DNA of 64,000 bases from Hyphomicrobiales bacterium (GCA_900473915.1 UCNG01000010.1:124001-188000), one strand, 5' to 3'; counted from the stretch's first letter, positions 45,405 through 55,399 are shown. Translations and numbers: made by a program. The notes: a model not told the origin generated them from the letters alone.

Positions 45405-46529
45405 ATGTCAGACACGCAGTCCGACAATCAACAAGCTGGTGAGCTCCATGTCAAAGTCGCCCGCAAGGTCGACATCGTGGTTATTGGAGCAGGGCAGGCC
45501 GGGCTTTCTTCGGCCTATCATCTGAACAAGCTCGGGCTGGACGGCGAGCGGCAATTCGTGGTTCTCGATAAGGCTCCAGGACCGGGCGGAGCATGGCAGT
45601 TTCGCTGGCCATCGCTGACGCTCAGAACCGCGAATGCCATTCACGATCTCCCCGGCATGAAGTTGGAGGACGTTGTCGAACCAACCAATGGCGAGGTGCG
45701 GGCATCGGTCGCCGTCCCGCAATATTATCGCGCATATGAGGAAGCGTTCGATCTTCCTGTGCACCGGCCCGTCAATGTCAAGGTCGTTTGCGATCGCGGC
45801 GAACGGCTTCGCGTGGAAACGGATCAGGGCAACTATTCCGCACGGGGGATCATCAACGCAACAGGCACCTGGGAATCCCCTTACATCCCATCTTATCCGG
45901 GTGCAGAGCTGTTCAAGGGACAACAGCTTCACACGCGCGATTATCAGTCGGCGGACGTCTTCAAGGGCAAACGTGTTCTGGTTGTTGGCGCGGGTATTTC
46001 TGCTGTGCAGCTTCTGGATGAGATATCGCGCGTGACTGAAACCGTGTGGGTTACACGCAAAGAGCCCGCTTTCCGTGAGGGACCATTTACACCGGAACTC
46101 GGTCGTGCCGCCGTCGCCTTGGTTGAAGAGCGTGTGCGTCGAGGTCTGCCGCCGGGATCAGTTGTTTCGGTAACAGGTCTGCCGTTGACGCCCGCAATCG
46201 AAGCGGCCCGCGCTCGCGGCGTGCTGAACCGGCTGCCGATGTTCAACGAAATCACCGAAACGGGCGTTCGTTGGGAAGATGGAACCGAACAATCCTTCGA
46301 CGTGATTTTGTGGTGCACTGGATTTCGCAGTTCGCTGGATCATCTGGCGCCGTTGCAGTTGCGCAATCTTGAAGGCGGGATTCTCATGACCGGACGTCTG
46401 GCGACACAGGTGGCTGCCGATCCCCGGGTTCATCTGGTTGGCTATGGTCCGTCAGCTTCGACCATCGGAGCAAACCGGGCCGGTGGCGCTGCTGCCCGGG
46501 AATTGGCAAGCTATCTTGGCTTGGTATGA
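45405..46529 (+). CDS. FAD/NAD(P)-binding flavin monooxygenase-like protein
   Basis: A 374-residue two-dinucleotide-binding flavoprotein. The FAD motif is VIGAGQAGLSSAYHL and the NAD(P) motif is VVGAGISAVQLLDEI; between them lies GPGGAWQFRWPSLTLRT, and near the end WCTGFRSSLDHL, both as in the CzcO/YpdA-like and FMO-related group. Substrate unknown. MSDTQSDNQQ at 45405 has GAAGGGA upstream and is preferred to an ATG at 45372. The next gene begins 31 nt downstream. Confidence 0.85.
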   Translation: MSDTQSDNQQAGELHVKVARKVDIVVIGAGQAGLSSAYHLNKLGLDGERQFVVLDKAPGPGGAWQFRWPSLTLRTANAIHDLPGMKLEDVVEPTNGEVRASVAVPQYYRAYEEAFDLPVHRPVNVKVVCDRGERLRVETDQGNYSARGIINATGTWESPYIPSYPGAELFKGQQLHTRDYQSADVFKGKRVLVVGAGISAVQLLDEISRVTETVWVTRKEPAFREGPFTPELGRAAVALVEERVRRGLPPGSVVSVTGLPLTPAIEAARARGVLNRLPMFNEITETGVRWEDGTEQSFDVILWCTGFRSSLDHLAPLQLRNLEGGILMTGRLATQVAADPRVHLVGYGPSASTIGANRAGGAAARELASYLGLV

Positions 46530-46560
46530 TCTGATGCAACGATTATGTGCGAGGGGCGGC

Positions 46561-47892
46561 ATGAAGCGCATCTTGAAGTTTGTCGGTGGTCTTCTGTTTG
46601 CCATCGTGTTGGTTGCAATGCTCTGGCTTTCGATTCGACCGCCTGAATTGTTGCGCGTCGGCACCGGCTACGCCGCCAAGATCATCTGTTCGAATGTTTT
46701 CATTGCTGGCCGGGATGCCGAGACCGTACTGGCAGACGATGTCCAGGCGCCGGGGCATCCGCTGCTGCGATTTTTGAATGTTTCCGTCGACAAGAATAGC
46801 AACAGCGTGACGGTGCGGATTTTCGGCTTTTTCGCACCGAGCACCGCTACCTATCGGCAGGCACTTGGATGCGCGAATATTCAGCAGGATGACTTGCGGC
46901 CAGAACTTCCAACCGGGCCGCAAGTGCCCGCGGAACCACTCCAAGTTCAGGCCGATCCGGCAGTGCAGGCCGTGATCGAGGATCAGGCTCTGGCTGGCCC
47001 CGGCATGCGGGCGATAGCTGTTATCCGCGATGGCAAACTGATCGCCGAGAATTATGGCGCGGGCTTTAGTGCCGATACGCCTTTGCTCGGCTGGTCAATG
47101 ACCAAATCCGTCATGGCGACACTGATCGGCATGCGCATTGCCGAAGGACGTATGGCGATGGATAGTACCGGCCTGCTGTCGGAATGGAAAAGCGATGATC
47201 GGGCAAAGATCTCGCTTGCCAATCTGATGGCGATGACCAGCGGCCTGCGCTTCGACGAAGACTATGGCACTGTGGCAGATGTCACGCGCATGCTCTATCT
47301 GGAGCCGGATATGGCCGGCTTTGCTGCATCCTTGCCGCTGGAGGCAACGCCTGGCACGAAGTTCAACTATTCAAGCGGAACAGCCAACATCTTGTCAAAG
47401 CTCTTCATGGATAGTTTCGACAGCCGTGAAGAAGCTCTCATTTATCTGCGGCTGGCGCTTTTCGGCCCGCTAGGGATGCGCAGTACCATTCTGGAGGCGG
47501 ATCAAACCGGTATTTTTGCCGGTTCCTCCTATATGTACGCGACGGCGCGTGATTGGGCTCGCTTTGGCGCGTTTCTCGCGGATGACGGAAAGCTCTACGG
47601 AAGACAGGTTCTGCCTGTCGACTATGTTTCGTTCATGCGGAAGCCCACGCCAGAGTCGGAAGGGCGTTATGGTTCGGCGCAGGTCTGGTTGCAGATCGGC
47701 GGTGTGAAAGCAGGTGAGAACGGTATTCCGGAAGATGCATTCTGGATGTCCGGGCATGACGGGCAAAGTGTCATGGTCGTTCCTTCGATGCATCTTGCGG
47801 TGGTTCGTCTCGGCCTGACGCCATCACGGTCAGGCTACAACGTTCAAAAGCTGAACGCCAAGATTATTGAGGCTGTCCAACAGGGGCGTTGA
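46561..47892 (+). CDS. Membrane-anchored serine hydrolase (class C beta-lactamase fold)
   Basis: A 443-residue protein with an N-terminal membrane anchor (FVGGLLFAIVLVAMLWLSI) and a periplasmic serine beta-lactamase-like domain: the SxxK nucleophile in WSMTKSVMATLIG, the Tyr-x-Ser/Asn motif in FNYSSGTANIL, and SGHDGQS in place of the KTG box. Relatives include 6-aminohexanoate-dimer hydrolases and esterases, so it is more probably an esterase or peptidase than a penicillinase. GAGGGGC precedes the ATG. Its 3' end overlaps the convergent mscS stop by 29 nt. Confidence 0.85.
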   Translation: MKRILKFVGGLLFAIVLVAMLWLSIRPPELLRVGTGYAAKIICSNVFIAGRDAETVLADDVQAPGHPLLRFLNVSVDKNSNSVTVRIFGFFAPSTATYRQALGCANIQQDDLRPELPTGPQVPAEPLQVQADPAVQAVIEDQALAGPGMRAIAVIRDGKLIAENYGAGFSADTPLLGWSMTKSVMATLIGMRIAEGRMAMDSTGLLSEWKSDDRAKISLANLMAMTSGLRFDEDYGTVADVTRMLYLEPDMAGFAASLPLEATPGTKFNYSSGTANILSKLFMDSFDSREEALIYLRLALFGPLGMRSTILEADQTGIFAGSSYMYATARDWARFGAFLADDGKLYGRQVLPVDYVSFMRKPTPESEGRYGSAQVWLQIGGVKAGENGIPEDAFWMSGHDGQSVMVVPSMHLAVVRLGLTPSRSGYNVQKLNAKIIEAVQQGR

Positions 47893-49099
47893 TCGTCAGT
47901 TTGCGGAAATCATTGCCGCTCGGATTCTGGAACGCGCTAAGGCCAAATTCCGGCATCACCGCATAGAGGTGATCGAAAATATCTGACTGGATCTGCTCGA
48001 AGGACGCCCAGACAGTTGTGTTCGTGAAACAGTAAATTTCGAGCGGCAATCCGTCGGGCGTCGGGTCCATCTGACGCACGAGTAGGGTCATTGCCTTGTG
48101 CACGCCGGGATGATTGCGCAGGTAGTTTTCCACATAGGCGCGGAACGTGCCGATGTTGGTCACCTGCCGTCGATTGACAGGATTCTTGGCGCGATCGCCA
48201 AGCCTTTCGTTCCATTCGGCGATTTCCCTTGCTTTCTTCGGCAGGTAATCGGCGAGCCAGTCGACCGAAGCGAGTTTTGTCTGTTCCTCATCCGACAGAA
48301 AGCGGATCGTATTCTGATCGATGTAAAGCGCGCGCTTGATCCGTCGCCCGCCGGATTCCTGCATGCCGCGATAATTCTTCATCGGTTCGGTGATGAGCTT
48401 CCGGATCGGAATGGTGGTGATCGTCTTGTCGAAATTCTGCACCTTGACGGTATAGAGCGCAATCTCCGTAACGTCGCCATTGGCGTCGAGGTTTTTCATT
48501 TCGATCCAGTCGCCGACACGAACCATGTTGGACGAAGCGATCTGCATACTGGCGACGAGCGAAAGCAACGTATCCTGGAAAACGAGGATCAGCACTGCCG
48601 CCATGGCGCCAACGCCTGAAAGAAGGATAACTGGGGATTTGTCCAGCAATGTCGCAATGATAAGTACCGTCGCGACTATATAGACCGCCAGCTTGGCGAC
48701 CTGAATATAGCCCTTCATGGGGCGGAATCGCGCCTCCGGGCGACGGTGATAGAGCGTATCGACAAGCCCGAACACCGAATTAATCGCGAGTGCCAGCGTC
48801 AATATGATGAAGGCTATCGCGACATTTCGAATGACGGTGATGACGCCTTCCGGCAGCCCCGGCACAGCCATGATCCCGGATGAAATGATCAAAGCGGGGA
48901 CAATATTGGCAAGCCGGCTGATGACACCATGCTTTTTAAGCTCTTCGTCCTGTCCGAAAGATGTTTTCTGGACAATACGATCCAGAAGTTTCAACAGGAT
49001 GGCTTTGATGAGAAAATTTGCAATAAATGCTGAAAGGAATAATCCGCCGAGAGCAGCAAGCGTTTCCGCCCAAGGATAAGCGATCAGGAATTCCGACAA
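47864..49099 (-). CDS. MscS-family mechanosensitive ion channel (YbdG-like)
   Basis: A 411-residue inner-membrane protein with about four to five transmembrane helices, the pore helix GAMAAVLILVFQDTLLSLVASMQI, and the beta domain start VRVGDWIEM. The long C-terminal region (NPVNRRQVTNIGTFRAYVENYL, YCFTN) is that of the YbdG/miniconductance group, which opens under hypo-osmotic stress. The start is TTG at 49099 with GGGAAAG upstream; no better ATG exists nearby. Confidence 0.88.
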   Translation of the reverse strand: MSEFLIAYPWAETLAALGGLFLSAFIANFLIKAILLKLLDRIVQKTSFGQDEELKKHGVISRLANIVPALIISSGIMAVPGLPEGVITVIRNVAIAFIILTLALAINSVFGLVDTLYHRRPEARFRPMKGYIQVAKLAVYIVATVLIIATLLDKSPVILLSGVGAMAAVLILVFQDTLLSLVASMQIASSNMVRVGDWIEMKNLDANGDVTEIALYTVKVQNFDKTITTIPIRKLITEPMKNYRGMQESGGRRIKRALYIDQNTIRFLSDEEQTKLASVDWLADYLPKKAREIAEWNERLGDRAKNPVNRRQVTNIGTFRAYVENYLRNHPGVHKAMTLLVRQMDPTPDGLPLEIYCFTNTTVWASFEQIQSDIFDHLYAVMPEFGLSAFQNPSGNDFRKLTINAPVGQPQ

Positions 49100-49195
49100 T
49101 ATTCTTTCCCGTTAAATGGTTTGATATGGACTTTTATTGTTGCGTAGCGTGGTTGCGTGCTGAATTCAACCATAGGGATGCGTTTTGCTCACGCG

Positions 49196-49219
49196 AAAAC
49201 CCCGGCTGGAGCGCCGGGG
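49196..49219 (-). terminator. Terminator after the PRC-barrel gene
   Basis: CCCCGGC and GCCGGGG form a 7-bp stem with a 6-nt loop; on the minus strand TTTTCGCG follows. It begins 41 nt past the stop at 49260. Confidence 0.75.
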
Positions 49220-49259
49220 ATTTGGGTTTTAGCCTGTTATGGCGGAATTTGTCGGCTTC

Positions 49260-49856
49260 TTACTGTGCAGGCGGTGGTGATGCTGGTGCGGGCGTTGTGC
49301 CATTTGCAGGCGCCTCCGTGGCCGGAGCGTTCGTCTCGGTTGCAGCAGACGGGTCGGCTACGCCATCAGCAAAAAACTTCGAACGGTCAAAGGCCGGTGC
49401 GTCATTCAATTGCTGCTTGTTGGCCTTGATGACCAACCATGTTTTTCCGTCACTGCGCGTGGCGAGTTGAAGTTGGTCAGGGCTGACCGCCACATCTTTT
49501 TCACCGACGCCAAGGAAACCGCCTACACCGATGACAGCTGCTTCGATCTGCCCATCAGGGCTGGCGATCAGGTCATTCAGCTTGCCGACCGATTGGGCGT
49601 CCGGTGCATCGCTTTCATAGACGCTTTGCCCGATGAATGAGGAGACAAGGAGTTGGCCTTCCTTGGGTTCCACAAAGCCAACCTTGCCGGTTTCTCCGGT
49701 CATAGGCTTGCCGAACATGTCCTTAGATGAAACCGGCATGTCTTGCGTGGTTGCAGGGGCTTCCGCCGGAGCAGGCGAAGGAGCTGTTGTTTGGGCGAGA
49801 GCCGATCCCCCAATCAGCAATGCACAGGTCGTTGTCAGAAGTGTAGTTTTGAACAT
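49260..49856 (-). CDS. Exported PRC-barrel domain protein
   Basis: A 198-residue secreted protein: signal peptide (TTLLTTTCALLIGGSALAQ), a Pro/Ala-rich linker, a PRC-barrel domain (about 60-140; FIGQSVYESDAPDAQSVGKL, IGVGGFLGVGEKDVAV), and an Ala/Pro/Thr-rich tail. PRC-barrel proteins of this exported type occur widely in rhizobia and bind unknown ligands. The second ATG (49856) is chosen because AAGGAG lies 6 nt before it, whereas the first abuts the site. Confidence 0.85.
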   Translation of the reverse strand: MFKTTLLTTTCALLIGGSALAQTTAPSPAPAEAPATTQDMPVSSKDMFGKPMTGETGKVGFVEPKEGQLLVSSFIGQSVYESDAPDAQSVGKLNDLIASPDGQIEAAVIGVGGFLGVGEKDVAVSPDQLQLATRSDGKTWLVIKANKQQLNDAPAFDRSKFFADGVADPSAATETNAPATEAPANGTTPAPASPPPAQ

Positions 49857-49991
49857 AACCATCTCCTTGATACGTTCCGGTTACATTATCCGAACGCTGA
49901 AATAGTCACTTCGTTCCAAAATTCATTCCAATTCAGTGGCCGTTACAGTTCTGATTATGGGGGAAGATCTTTCCTCTACTACCATTTGGCA

Positions 49992-50019
49992 AACCAAAAG
50001 CCCGCGCGAGGCGGGCTTT
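49992..50019 (-). terminator. Terminator after nrdJ
   Basis: AAAGCCCGC and GCGGGCTTT pair around GCGAG. On the minus strand the stem is followed by TGGTTTG, with TTTT already in the stem end. It begins 33 nt past the nrdJ stop at 50052. Confidence 0.8.
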
Positions 50020-50051
50020 CAGCATTGCTGGTTTTACCGGCGATTGAGGTT

Positions 50052-53000
50052 TTAGCTGCAGCCGCTCGTTGCGCCGCAGGTGTCGCACTTCAGGCAAGTG
50101 CCGTTACGCACCATGGTGAAGTTCTGGCACTCGGTGCAGCTGTCGCCCGTATAGCCCTGCATCATTGACTTGATGCGGCGGTCGGCTTCCAGCTTCTTGG
50201 CGGCACTGGCGGTTTCGGCGCGGGCCGAAGCGGCGTCTGCGGCAGCCTTGTCCGAGAACAGTTCGGTTGCCGATGCGCTCTCCTGCTGTTGCGCCGGTGC
50301 AGGCTGTTCCTCAAACTCACGCTTGAAGGCCGTTGCGCCATCCGTGACCAGGCCGATTGTTGCCGGGCGATTGCCCGCCGGAGCGGATGATTTCAAGGTG
50401 GTGACGTTGGAAGCCTGCGGCGCAGAGCTCGTCGATCCTTTGGCTTCGTTAGACGAGTTCGTCACCAGAGTAGGCTTGTAACCGCGCGTCCACCCGGTGG
50501 AAACCAGATTGGTCTTGCCTTCCTTGATGCCCTTGCCGAGCGCCGTATTGCCGAAATCGCTGGTGTCGACATGGGCGAGGTCGTTGCGACCGAGATAGGA
50601 CACAGCCAGTTCGCGGAAGACATAATCGATGATCGACGTCGCGGTCTTGATGGCATCGTTGCCGATAACCATGCCGGCCGGTTCGAATTTCGTGAAGGTG
50701 AAAGCCTCCACATATTCTTCCAGCGGCACGCCATATTGCAGGCCGAGCGATACGGCAATGGCGAAGTTGTTCATCATTGCGCGGAAGGCGGCACCTTCCT
50801 TGTGCATGTCGATGAAGATTTCGCCGAGGCGCCCGTCACCAAATTCGCCCGTGCGCAGATAGACCTTGTGTCCGCCGACGACTGCCTTCTGGGTATAACC
50901 CTGACGGCGGTTCGGAAGCTTCTCACGTTCATGGACGATCTTCTCGACAACCTTCTCAACGATGCGTTCGGTAACCTGAACAGCACGAGCGGCTGCCGGT
51001 GCTTCAATCAGCGCCTCGATGGCATCGTCTTCGTCCTCATCATCTGCAATCAGAGATGCATTGAGTGGCTGGGACAGCTTCGAACCATCGCGATAAAGCG
51101 CGTTAGCCTTAAGTGCCAGTTTCCAGGACAGCATATATGCGTCCTTGCAGTCCTCGACGGTCGCATCGTTGGGCATGTTGATCGTCTTGGAGATTGCGCC
51201 GGAAATGAAAGGCTGGGCAGCAGCCATCATACGGATATGGCTATCCACCGACAGGTAACGCTTGCCGATCTTGCCGCATGGGTTGGCGCAATCGAATACG
51301 GCGTAATGCTCTTCCTTCAGGAACGGTGCGCCTTCCAGCGTCATCGCGCCGCAAACATGGATATTGGCGGCTTCGATTTCCTTGCGGGTGAAGCCCAGGG
51401 CAGGCAGCATTTCGAAGGAGAAATCGTTGAGCTGCTCATCCGTGAACTTCAGCACGTCCTTGCAGAAATCTTCGCCCAGTGTCCACTTGTTGAAAGCGAA
51501 CTTGATGTCGAAGGCGCTCTTGAGTGCGGCATTCAGTGCTTCGATTTTTTCATCGGTGAAGCCCTTGGACTTCAACGACGACGGATTGACGCTCGGTGCC
51601 TGATTGATATTGCCATGACCGACAGCATAAGCTTCGATTTCGGCGATCTGGCTTTCCGAGTATCCGAGCGTGCGCAGCGCTTCCGGCACGGCGCGATTGA
51701 TGATCTTGAAATAGCCGCCGCCAGCAAGCTTCTTGAATTTCACCAGAGCGAAGTCCGGTTCGATGCCGGTTGTGTCGCAATCCATGACGAGGCCGATCGT
51801 GCCGGTTGGCGCGATAACTGTTGCCTGTGCATTGCGGTAGCCATGTTTTTCGCCGAGTTCCAGCGCCTTGTCCCAGGCCGCACGGGCATGGAGGATCATA
51901 TCCTGATCCGGGCAATCTTCGGCAATCAGCGCGACCGGGTTGACAGCAAGGCCTTCATAACCCTGCGTTTCACCATGGGCGGCGCGGCGATGGTTGCGGA
52001 TAACGCGCAGCATGTGCTGGGTGTTCGGCTCATAGCTCGGGAAGGTTCCGAGTTCCTTCGCCATTTCGGCGGAGGTGGCATAGGCCACGCCGGTCATGAT
52101 CGCTGTCAGCGCGCCGCAAATAGCGCGACCTTCGTCGGAGTCATAAGGAATGCCGGAAGTCATCAGCAGGCCGCCGATATTGGCGTAGCCGAGGCCGAGC
52201 GTGCGGTATTCATATGAGAGGCGGGCGATTTCCTTCGACGGGAACTGCGCCATCATCACCGAGATTTCGAGAACGATGGTCCACAGGCGCGCCGTGTGCT
52301 CGTAAGCCGCAATGTCGAACGAACCGTCCTTGTTCCGATAGGTGAGCAGGTTGATCGACGCCAGATTGCAGGCCGTATCGTCAAGGAACATATATTCCGA
52401 GCACGGATTGGAGGCGCGGATCGGACCAGCCGTCGGGCAGGTGTGCCAGTCGTTCATGGTCGTGTTGTAATGCAGGCCCGGATCGGCGGAAGCCCATGCG
52501 GCATAGCCGATCTTTTCCCACAGGTCGCGCGCCTTCAGCGTCTTCATGACGCGACCGTCGCGACGCGCCGTCAGGTTCCAGTCGCCATCGTTTTCCACAG
52601 CGCGCAGGAATTCATCCTTGAGCGAAACGGAGTTATTCGAATTCTGGCCCGAAACCGTGAGATAGGCTTCCGAATCCCAATCCGTGTCGTAGGTCTTGAA
52701 CTGAATGTCAGTATAGCCCTGACGCGCAAACTGGATCACGCGCTTCACGTAGTTTTCAGGAACCTGGTTCTTCTTCGCGGCCTTGATCTCGCGCTTCAGG
52801 GCAGGGTTCTTAGCCGGGTCGAAGCAATCGTCCCGAGTCGCTTCAGAGCCGGCTTCGCAGTTGACGCAAGCTTTCATGATCGCGGTCAGATGCTGCTTGA
52901 CGATTTTTGAACCGGTGACGAGCGAAGCGACCTTCTGCTCTTCCTTCACCTTCCAGTCGATATATTCCTCGATATCCGGATGGTCGATGTCCACGACCAC

Positions 53001-53840
53001 CATCTTGGCGGCGCGGCGCGTCGTGCCACCGGACTTGATCGCGCCCGCAGCGCGGTCGCCGATCTTGAGGAAGCTCATAAGGCCGGAAGACTTGCCGCCG
53101 CCAGAAAGCTTTTCGCCTTCGCCGCGCAGATAGGAGAAGTTGGAGCCCGTGCCCGAACCGTATTTGAACAGTCGCGCTTCACGCACCCACAGGTCCATGA
53201 TGCCGCCTTCATTGACGAGATCGTCGCCAACCGACTGGATGAAGCAGGCATGCGGCTGCGGATGTTCGTAAGCGGACTTGGACTTGGTCAGCTTGCCGGT
53301 CTGCCAGTCGACATAGAAATGGCCCTGGCCGGGACCATCGATGCCGTAGGCCCAATGCAGGCCGGTGTTGAACCATTGTGGGCTGTTCGGTGCCACGCGC
53401 TGCGTTGCAAGCATATAGGCAAGCTCGTCACGGAAGGCGAGGGCGTCTTCCTCCGCATCGAAATAGCCGCCCTTCCAGCCCCAGTAGGTCCAGGTGCCAG
53501 CGAGACGGTCGAACACCTGGCAGGCATCCATTTCGGAGCCATAGCGTTCGCCTTCTGGCAGCTTGGAGAGCGCGTCCTCGTCGGCGACGGAGCGCCAGAG
53601 CCATGAGGGAACGTCGTTCTCTTCGACTTTTTTCAGCTGCGCGGGGACGCCAGCCTTGCGGAAATACTTCTGTGCGAGAATATCAGCGGCTACCTGGCTG
53701 AACTGCGCAGGTACATTGATGTTTTCAAGGCGGAACACAACGGACCCATCGGGATTCTTGATCTCGCTGGTCGCAGTCCGGAACGCGATGTCCGCATAGG
53801 CCGACTGATTCTCTTTCGTGAAACGGCGTTCGATCTTCAT
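50052..53840 (-). CDS. nrdJ: Adenosylcobalamin-dependent (class II) ribonucleotide reductase
   Basis: Makes deoxyribonucleotides with B12 instead of a tyrosyl radical or iron; works with or without oxygen. The 1262-residue protein is the long alphaproteobacterial form. Core motifs include [21 protein letters not shown], the Cys-containing GGTTRRAAK and the ATPTGTIG-like [20 protein letters not shown]. The C-terminus has a CxxC-x-CxxC zinc-ribbon-like tail ([21 protein letters not shown]) that should accept electrons from thioredoxin. The start is the ATG at 53840 ([12 protein letters not shown]), with GGGACAG upstream. Long upstream region with possible NrdR boxes. Confidence 0.96.
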   Translation of the reverse strand: MKIERRFTKENQSAYADIAFRTATSEIKNPDGSVVFRLENINVPAQFSQVAADILAQKYFRKAGVPAQLKKVEENDVPSWLWRSVADEDALSKLPEGERYGSEMDACQVFDRLAGTWTYWGWKGGYFDAEEDALAFRDELAYMLATQRVAPNSPQWFNTGLHWAYGIDGPGQGHFYVDWQTGKLTKSKSAYEHPQPHACFIQSVGDDLVNEGGIMDLWVREARLFKYGSGTGSNFSYLRGEGEKLSGGGKSSGLMSFLKIGDRAAGAIKSGGTTRRAAKMVVVDIDHPDIEEYIDWKVKEEQKVASLVTGSKIVKQHLTAIMKACVNCEAGSEATRDDCFDPAKNPALKREIKAAKKNQVPENYVKRVIQFARQGYTDIQFKTYDTDWDSEAYLTVSGQNSNNSVSLKDEFLRAVENDGDWNLTARRDGRVMKTLKARDLWEKIGYAAWASADPGLHYNTTMNDWHTCPTAGPIRASNPCSEYMFLDDTACNLASINLLTYRNKDGSFDIAAYEHTARLWTIVLEISVMMAQFPSKEIARLSYEYRTLGLGYANIGGLLMTSGIPYDSDEGRAICGALTAIMTGVAYATSAEMAKELGTFPSYEPNTQHMLRVIRNHRRAAHGETQGYEGLAVNPVALIAEDCPDQDMILHARAAWDKALELGEKHGYRNAQATVIAPTGTIGLVMDCDTTGIEPDFALVKFKKLAGGGYFKIINRAVPEALRTLGYSESQIAEIEAYAVGHGNINQAPSVNPSSLKSKGFTDEKIEALNAALKSAFDIKFAFNKWTLGEDFCKDVLKFTDEQLNDFSFEMLPALGFTRKEIEAANIHVCGAMTLEGAPFLKEEHYAVFDCANPCGKIGKRYLSVDSHIRMMAAAQPFISGAISKTINMPNDATVEDCKDAYMLSWKLALKANALYRDGSKLSQPLNASLIADDEDEDDAIEALIEAPAAARAVQVTERIVEKVVEKIVHEREKLPNRRQGYTQKAVVGGHKVYLRTGEFGDGRLGEIFIDMHKEGAAFRAMMNNFAIAVSLGLQYGVPLEEYVEAFTFTKFEPAGMVIGNDAIKTATSIIDYVFRELAVSYLGRNDLAHVDTSDFGNTALGKGIKEGKTNLVSTGWTRGYKPTLVTNSSNEAKGSTSSAPQASNVTTLKSSAPAGNRPATIGLVTDGATAFKREFEEQPAPAQQQESASATELFSDKAAADAASARAETASAAKKLEADRRIKSMMQGYTGDSCTECQNFTMVRNGTCLKCDTCGATSGCS

Positions 53841-54071
53841 CTGTCCCATCCAAACGTTCTATATATAGTAGCTCTAGTGACGGTTTTCAGCCACGGCCTG
53901 TCTGTATCGCGTCTCTGTCAAAACAGCTCCTCTACGGGGAGGAGCGCCTTGTTGGGGAGAAAACTCCCAGAAATCCGCTTCCGCCTCATCGGAACTCGTG
54001 AAAAAGGGCCTCAGGAAGCTTGCTCGCAACCTTGCTGGCACTATCACGATCACAAATCAGCAGAACGAGAG

Positions 54072-54118
54072 ATACCTTATCTTGTAACCAGCATGAGCGC
54101 AAATACTAAATCTAGTGT
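54072..54118 (-). promoter_or_regulatory. Candidate pair of NrdR boxes
   Basis: ATACTAAATCTAGTGT (54103-54118) keeps every strongly conserved position of the NrdR palindrome. ATACCTTATCTTGTAA (54072-54087) is a weaker match. Their centres are exactly 31 bp apart, the spacing typical for NrdR. They lie 230-280 nt upstream of nrdJ. Confidence 0.45.
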
Positions 54119-54394
54119 TAATGCAGTTTTTGCTCGATGCTGCATCAGCTTCCTCAGAGAAGAATGCACCCAGAATTTGGGCGCAAAAAAGCACCGAGCG
54201 AAAACCGCGCTTTCAAAGCGCAACGCCCGTTCGATACTCAACTTGACCGAAAAAAAGACCGGCAGATTACAACGCCCGATCACGCTACTTACGCAACGAT
54301 AGCATCATAAAAAACGACTCGGCTGTGAGCGTCAAGCAATGGTTTGCGATAACGCTCCGGCATCTAGATATTGTGCGTAACAGGTTGGGGCAAA

Positions 54395-54403
54395 TGTGGA
54401 TAA
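54395..54403 (-). promoter_or_regulatory. Single DnaA-box word
   Basis: TTATCCACA on the minus strand is a perfect match to the DnaA box. It is isolated, so a chromosome origin is not indicated; regulation of nrdJ by DnaA is a possibility only. Confidence 0.35.
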
Positions 54404-54576
54404 CGGGGAGAAGCGACGCTTTTATGAACCAAGCCGACTATATGATTCAAAGGAAGAGCCGCTTGCTATCAGCGCTATCTGCAACAAGTCCGGCGGCTTG
54501 CCGTGTTCGGTGAGGAATTCCCTGCGAAAGCGCCCATATGTGAAATATGTCGCCAGCGAGGCCAGCTAGGAGCGGC

Positions 54577-55065
54577 TTATTCGGCGGCGGCAGCGATGCC
54601 CGAATCACCAAACTGATTCAATATCTGCTTCAATTCAGTCTCTTCGACGCGCTTTGCTGCTTCTTGCGGAGAAACCCACTCGCAGATGCGCTGATCCCGT
54701 TCGGGCCAGTCTTTTTCCTGGCTGGTGAACTGCACAGCAAATACAGCTGCCGTGAACTGATTTATCCGTTCTGGCGGAAGGTCCGTCTTGCAGTAGCAGA
54801 AACTGCCGATTGGCTCGAGAGAGACTTCGCCGCGAATACCAGCTTCTTCATAGGCTTCACGGAGCGCTGTCTCAGCGAGCGTCCGGCCAACTTGCGGCCA
54901 GCCCTTGGGTATGATCCAGCGGCCTGTACCGCGGCTCGTGATGACGAGAACCTTGAGAGCTCCCATGTCGCGACGATGAACAAGTGCTGCAACCTGCTGC
55001 AAACGGCCTGAAGGCGTAAGAATACGCTTTTCGGTTGCAATCAGTTGTTTTACCTGCGATTTCAC
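54577..55065 (-). CDS. Nudix hydrolase with altered Nudix box
   Basis: A 162-residue protein of the diphosphoinositol/nucleotide-type Nudix group. The Nudix box reads GWPQVGRTLAETALREAYEEAG; the REAYEEAG part with the metal-binding glutamates is intact, but the first Glu of the consensus (G-x5-E) is Arg. It would cleave a nucleoside-diphosphate-linked substrate; which one is unknown. The GTG at 55065 has GAGGGG 8 nt upstream; an earlier TTG at 55155 in the same frame is possible. Gene is monocistronic. Confidence 0.83.
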   Translation of the reverse strand: MKSQVKQLIATEKRILTPSGRLQQVAALVHRRDMGALKVLVITSRGTGRWIIPKGWPQVGRTLAETALREAYEEAGIRGEVSLEPIGSFCYCKTDLPPERINQFTAAVFAVQFTSQEKDWPERDQRICEWVSPQEAAKRVEETELKQILNQFGDSGIAAAAE

Positions 55066-55264
55066 CGCGAAAATCCCCTCTTTTCTTACAGCATGATCCG
55101 ATTCGTCAAAATAACAACTGATTAGTTCGGCAACGGACCTTTGAAAATTTTTCAAAAAATCTTTTATTTTAAAGGCATTACTGAAATTGCGCGGTGGGTC
55201 GGCGACCCTGGAAAGGCAGTGTGCCCTCTATCTGCGTTATTTGAAGGCACTTTCTATAAGGTGC

Positions 55265-55291
55265 GATTGCGGCGGAAATATCGCCGCAATC
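55265..55291. repeat. Perfect 10-bp inverted repeat
   Basis: GATTGCGGCG (55265-55274) and CGCCGCAATC (55282-55291) flank GAAATAT; allowing one mismatch the pairing extends to 13 bp. It is not followed by a T-run. Confidence 0.5.
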
Positions 55292-55337
55292 ACATTCGTT
55301 TATTTTCGTTTCGCAGCGTTCCGATACGACACGCATG

Positions 55338-55367
55338 AAAGCCGCCGGTTCCAACGGAAGCGGCTTC
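55338..55367 (-). terminator. Probable terminator after gpt
   Basis: On the minus strand AAGCCGC, an inner TTCC-GTT-GGAA hairpin, and GCGGCTT form a stem followed by TCATG. The T-run is short, so efficiency is uncertain. It begins 33 nt past the gpt stop. Confidence 0.5.
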
Positions 55368-55399
55368 GAAAAGGTTTAAAGCATCGGTTCGCTTGGGTT

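Larger units (their letters stand above)
53841..54576. other. 736-bp regulatory gap upstream of nrdJ
   Basis: No coding frame here is credible. It contains the NrdR-like boxes at 54072-54118, the core word CTATATATAG at 53859-53868, a 7-bp hairpin GCTCCTC/GAGGAGC (53926-53945), and a perfect DnaA-box word at 54395-54403. I looked for a cobalamin riboswitch on the minus strand, whose B12-box and conserved stems should be readable, and did not find them. Confidence 0.5.
55066..55399. other. 334-bp gap between gpt and the Nudix gene
   Basis: Contains the 10-bp perfect hairpin GATTGCGGCG/CGCCGCAATC at 55265-55291 and a second GC-rich hairpin at 55338-55367 just past gpt. No coding frame is supported. 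Confidence 0.4.

Noticed and set aside
50571-52217. 548-residue plus-strand frame opposite nrdJ
   Set aside because: Shadow of nrdJ; no start site and no recognisable motif.
53841-54110. Cobalamin riboswitch upstream of nrdJ
   Set aside because: Read on the minus strand, the region lacks the B12-box and the conserved internal motifs of the riboswitch; only simple hairpins are present.
53877-54302. 141-residue open frame upstream of nrdJ
   Set aside because: It covers the regulatory gap, has no ribosome site and a composition unlike the neighbouring proteins.
54290-54420. Replication origin around the DnaA box
   Set aside because: Only one perfect box, no AT-rich unwinding element, and no dnaA, hemE, parAB or repABC genes nearby.
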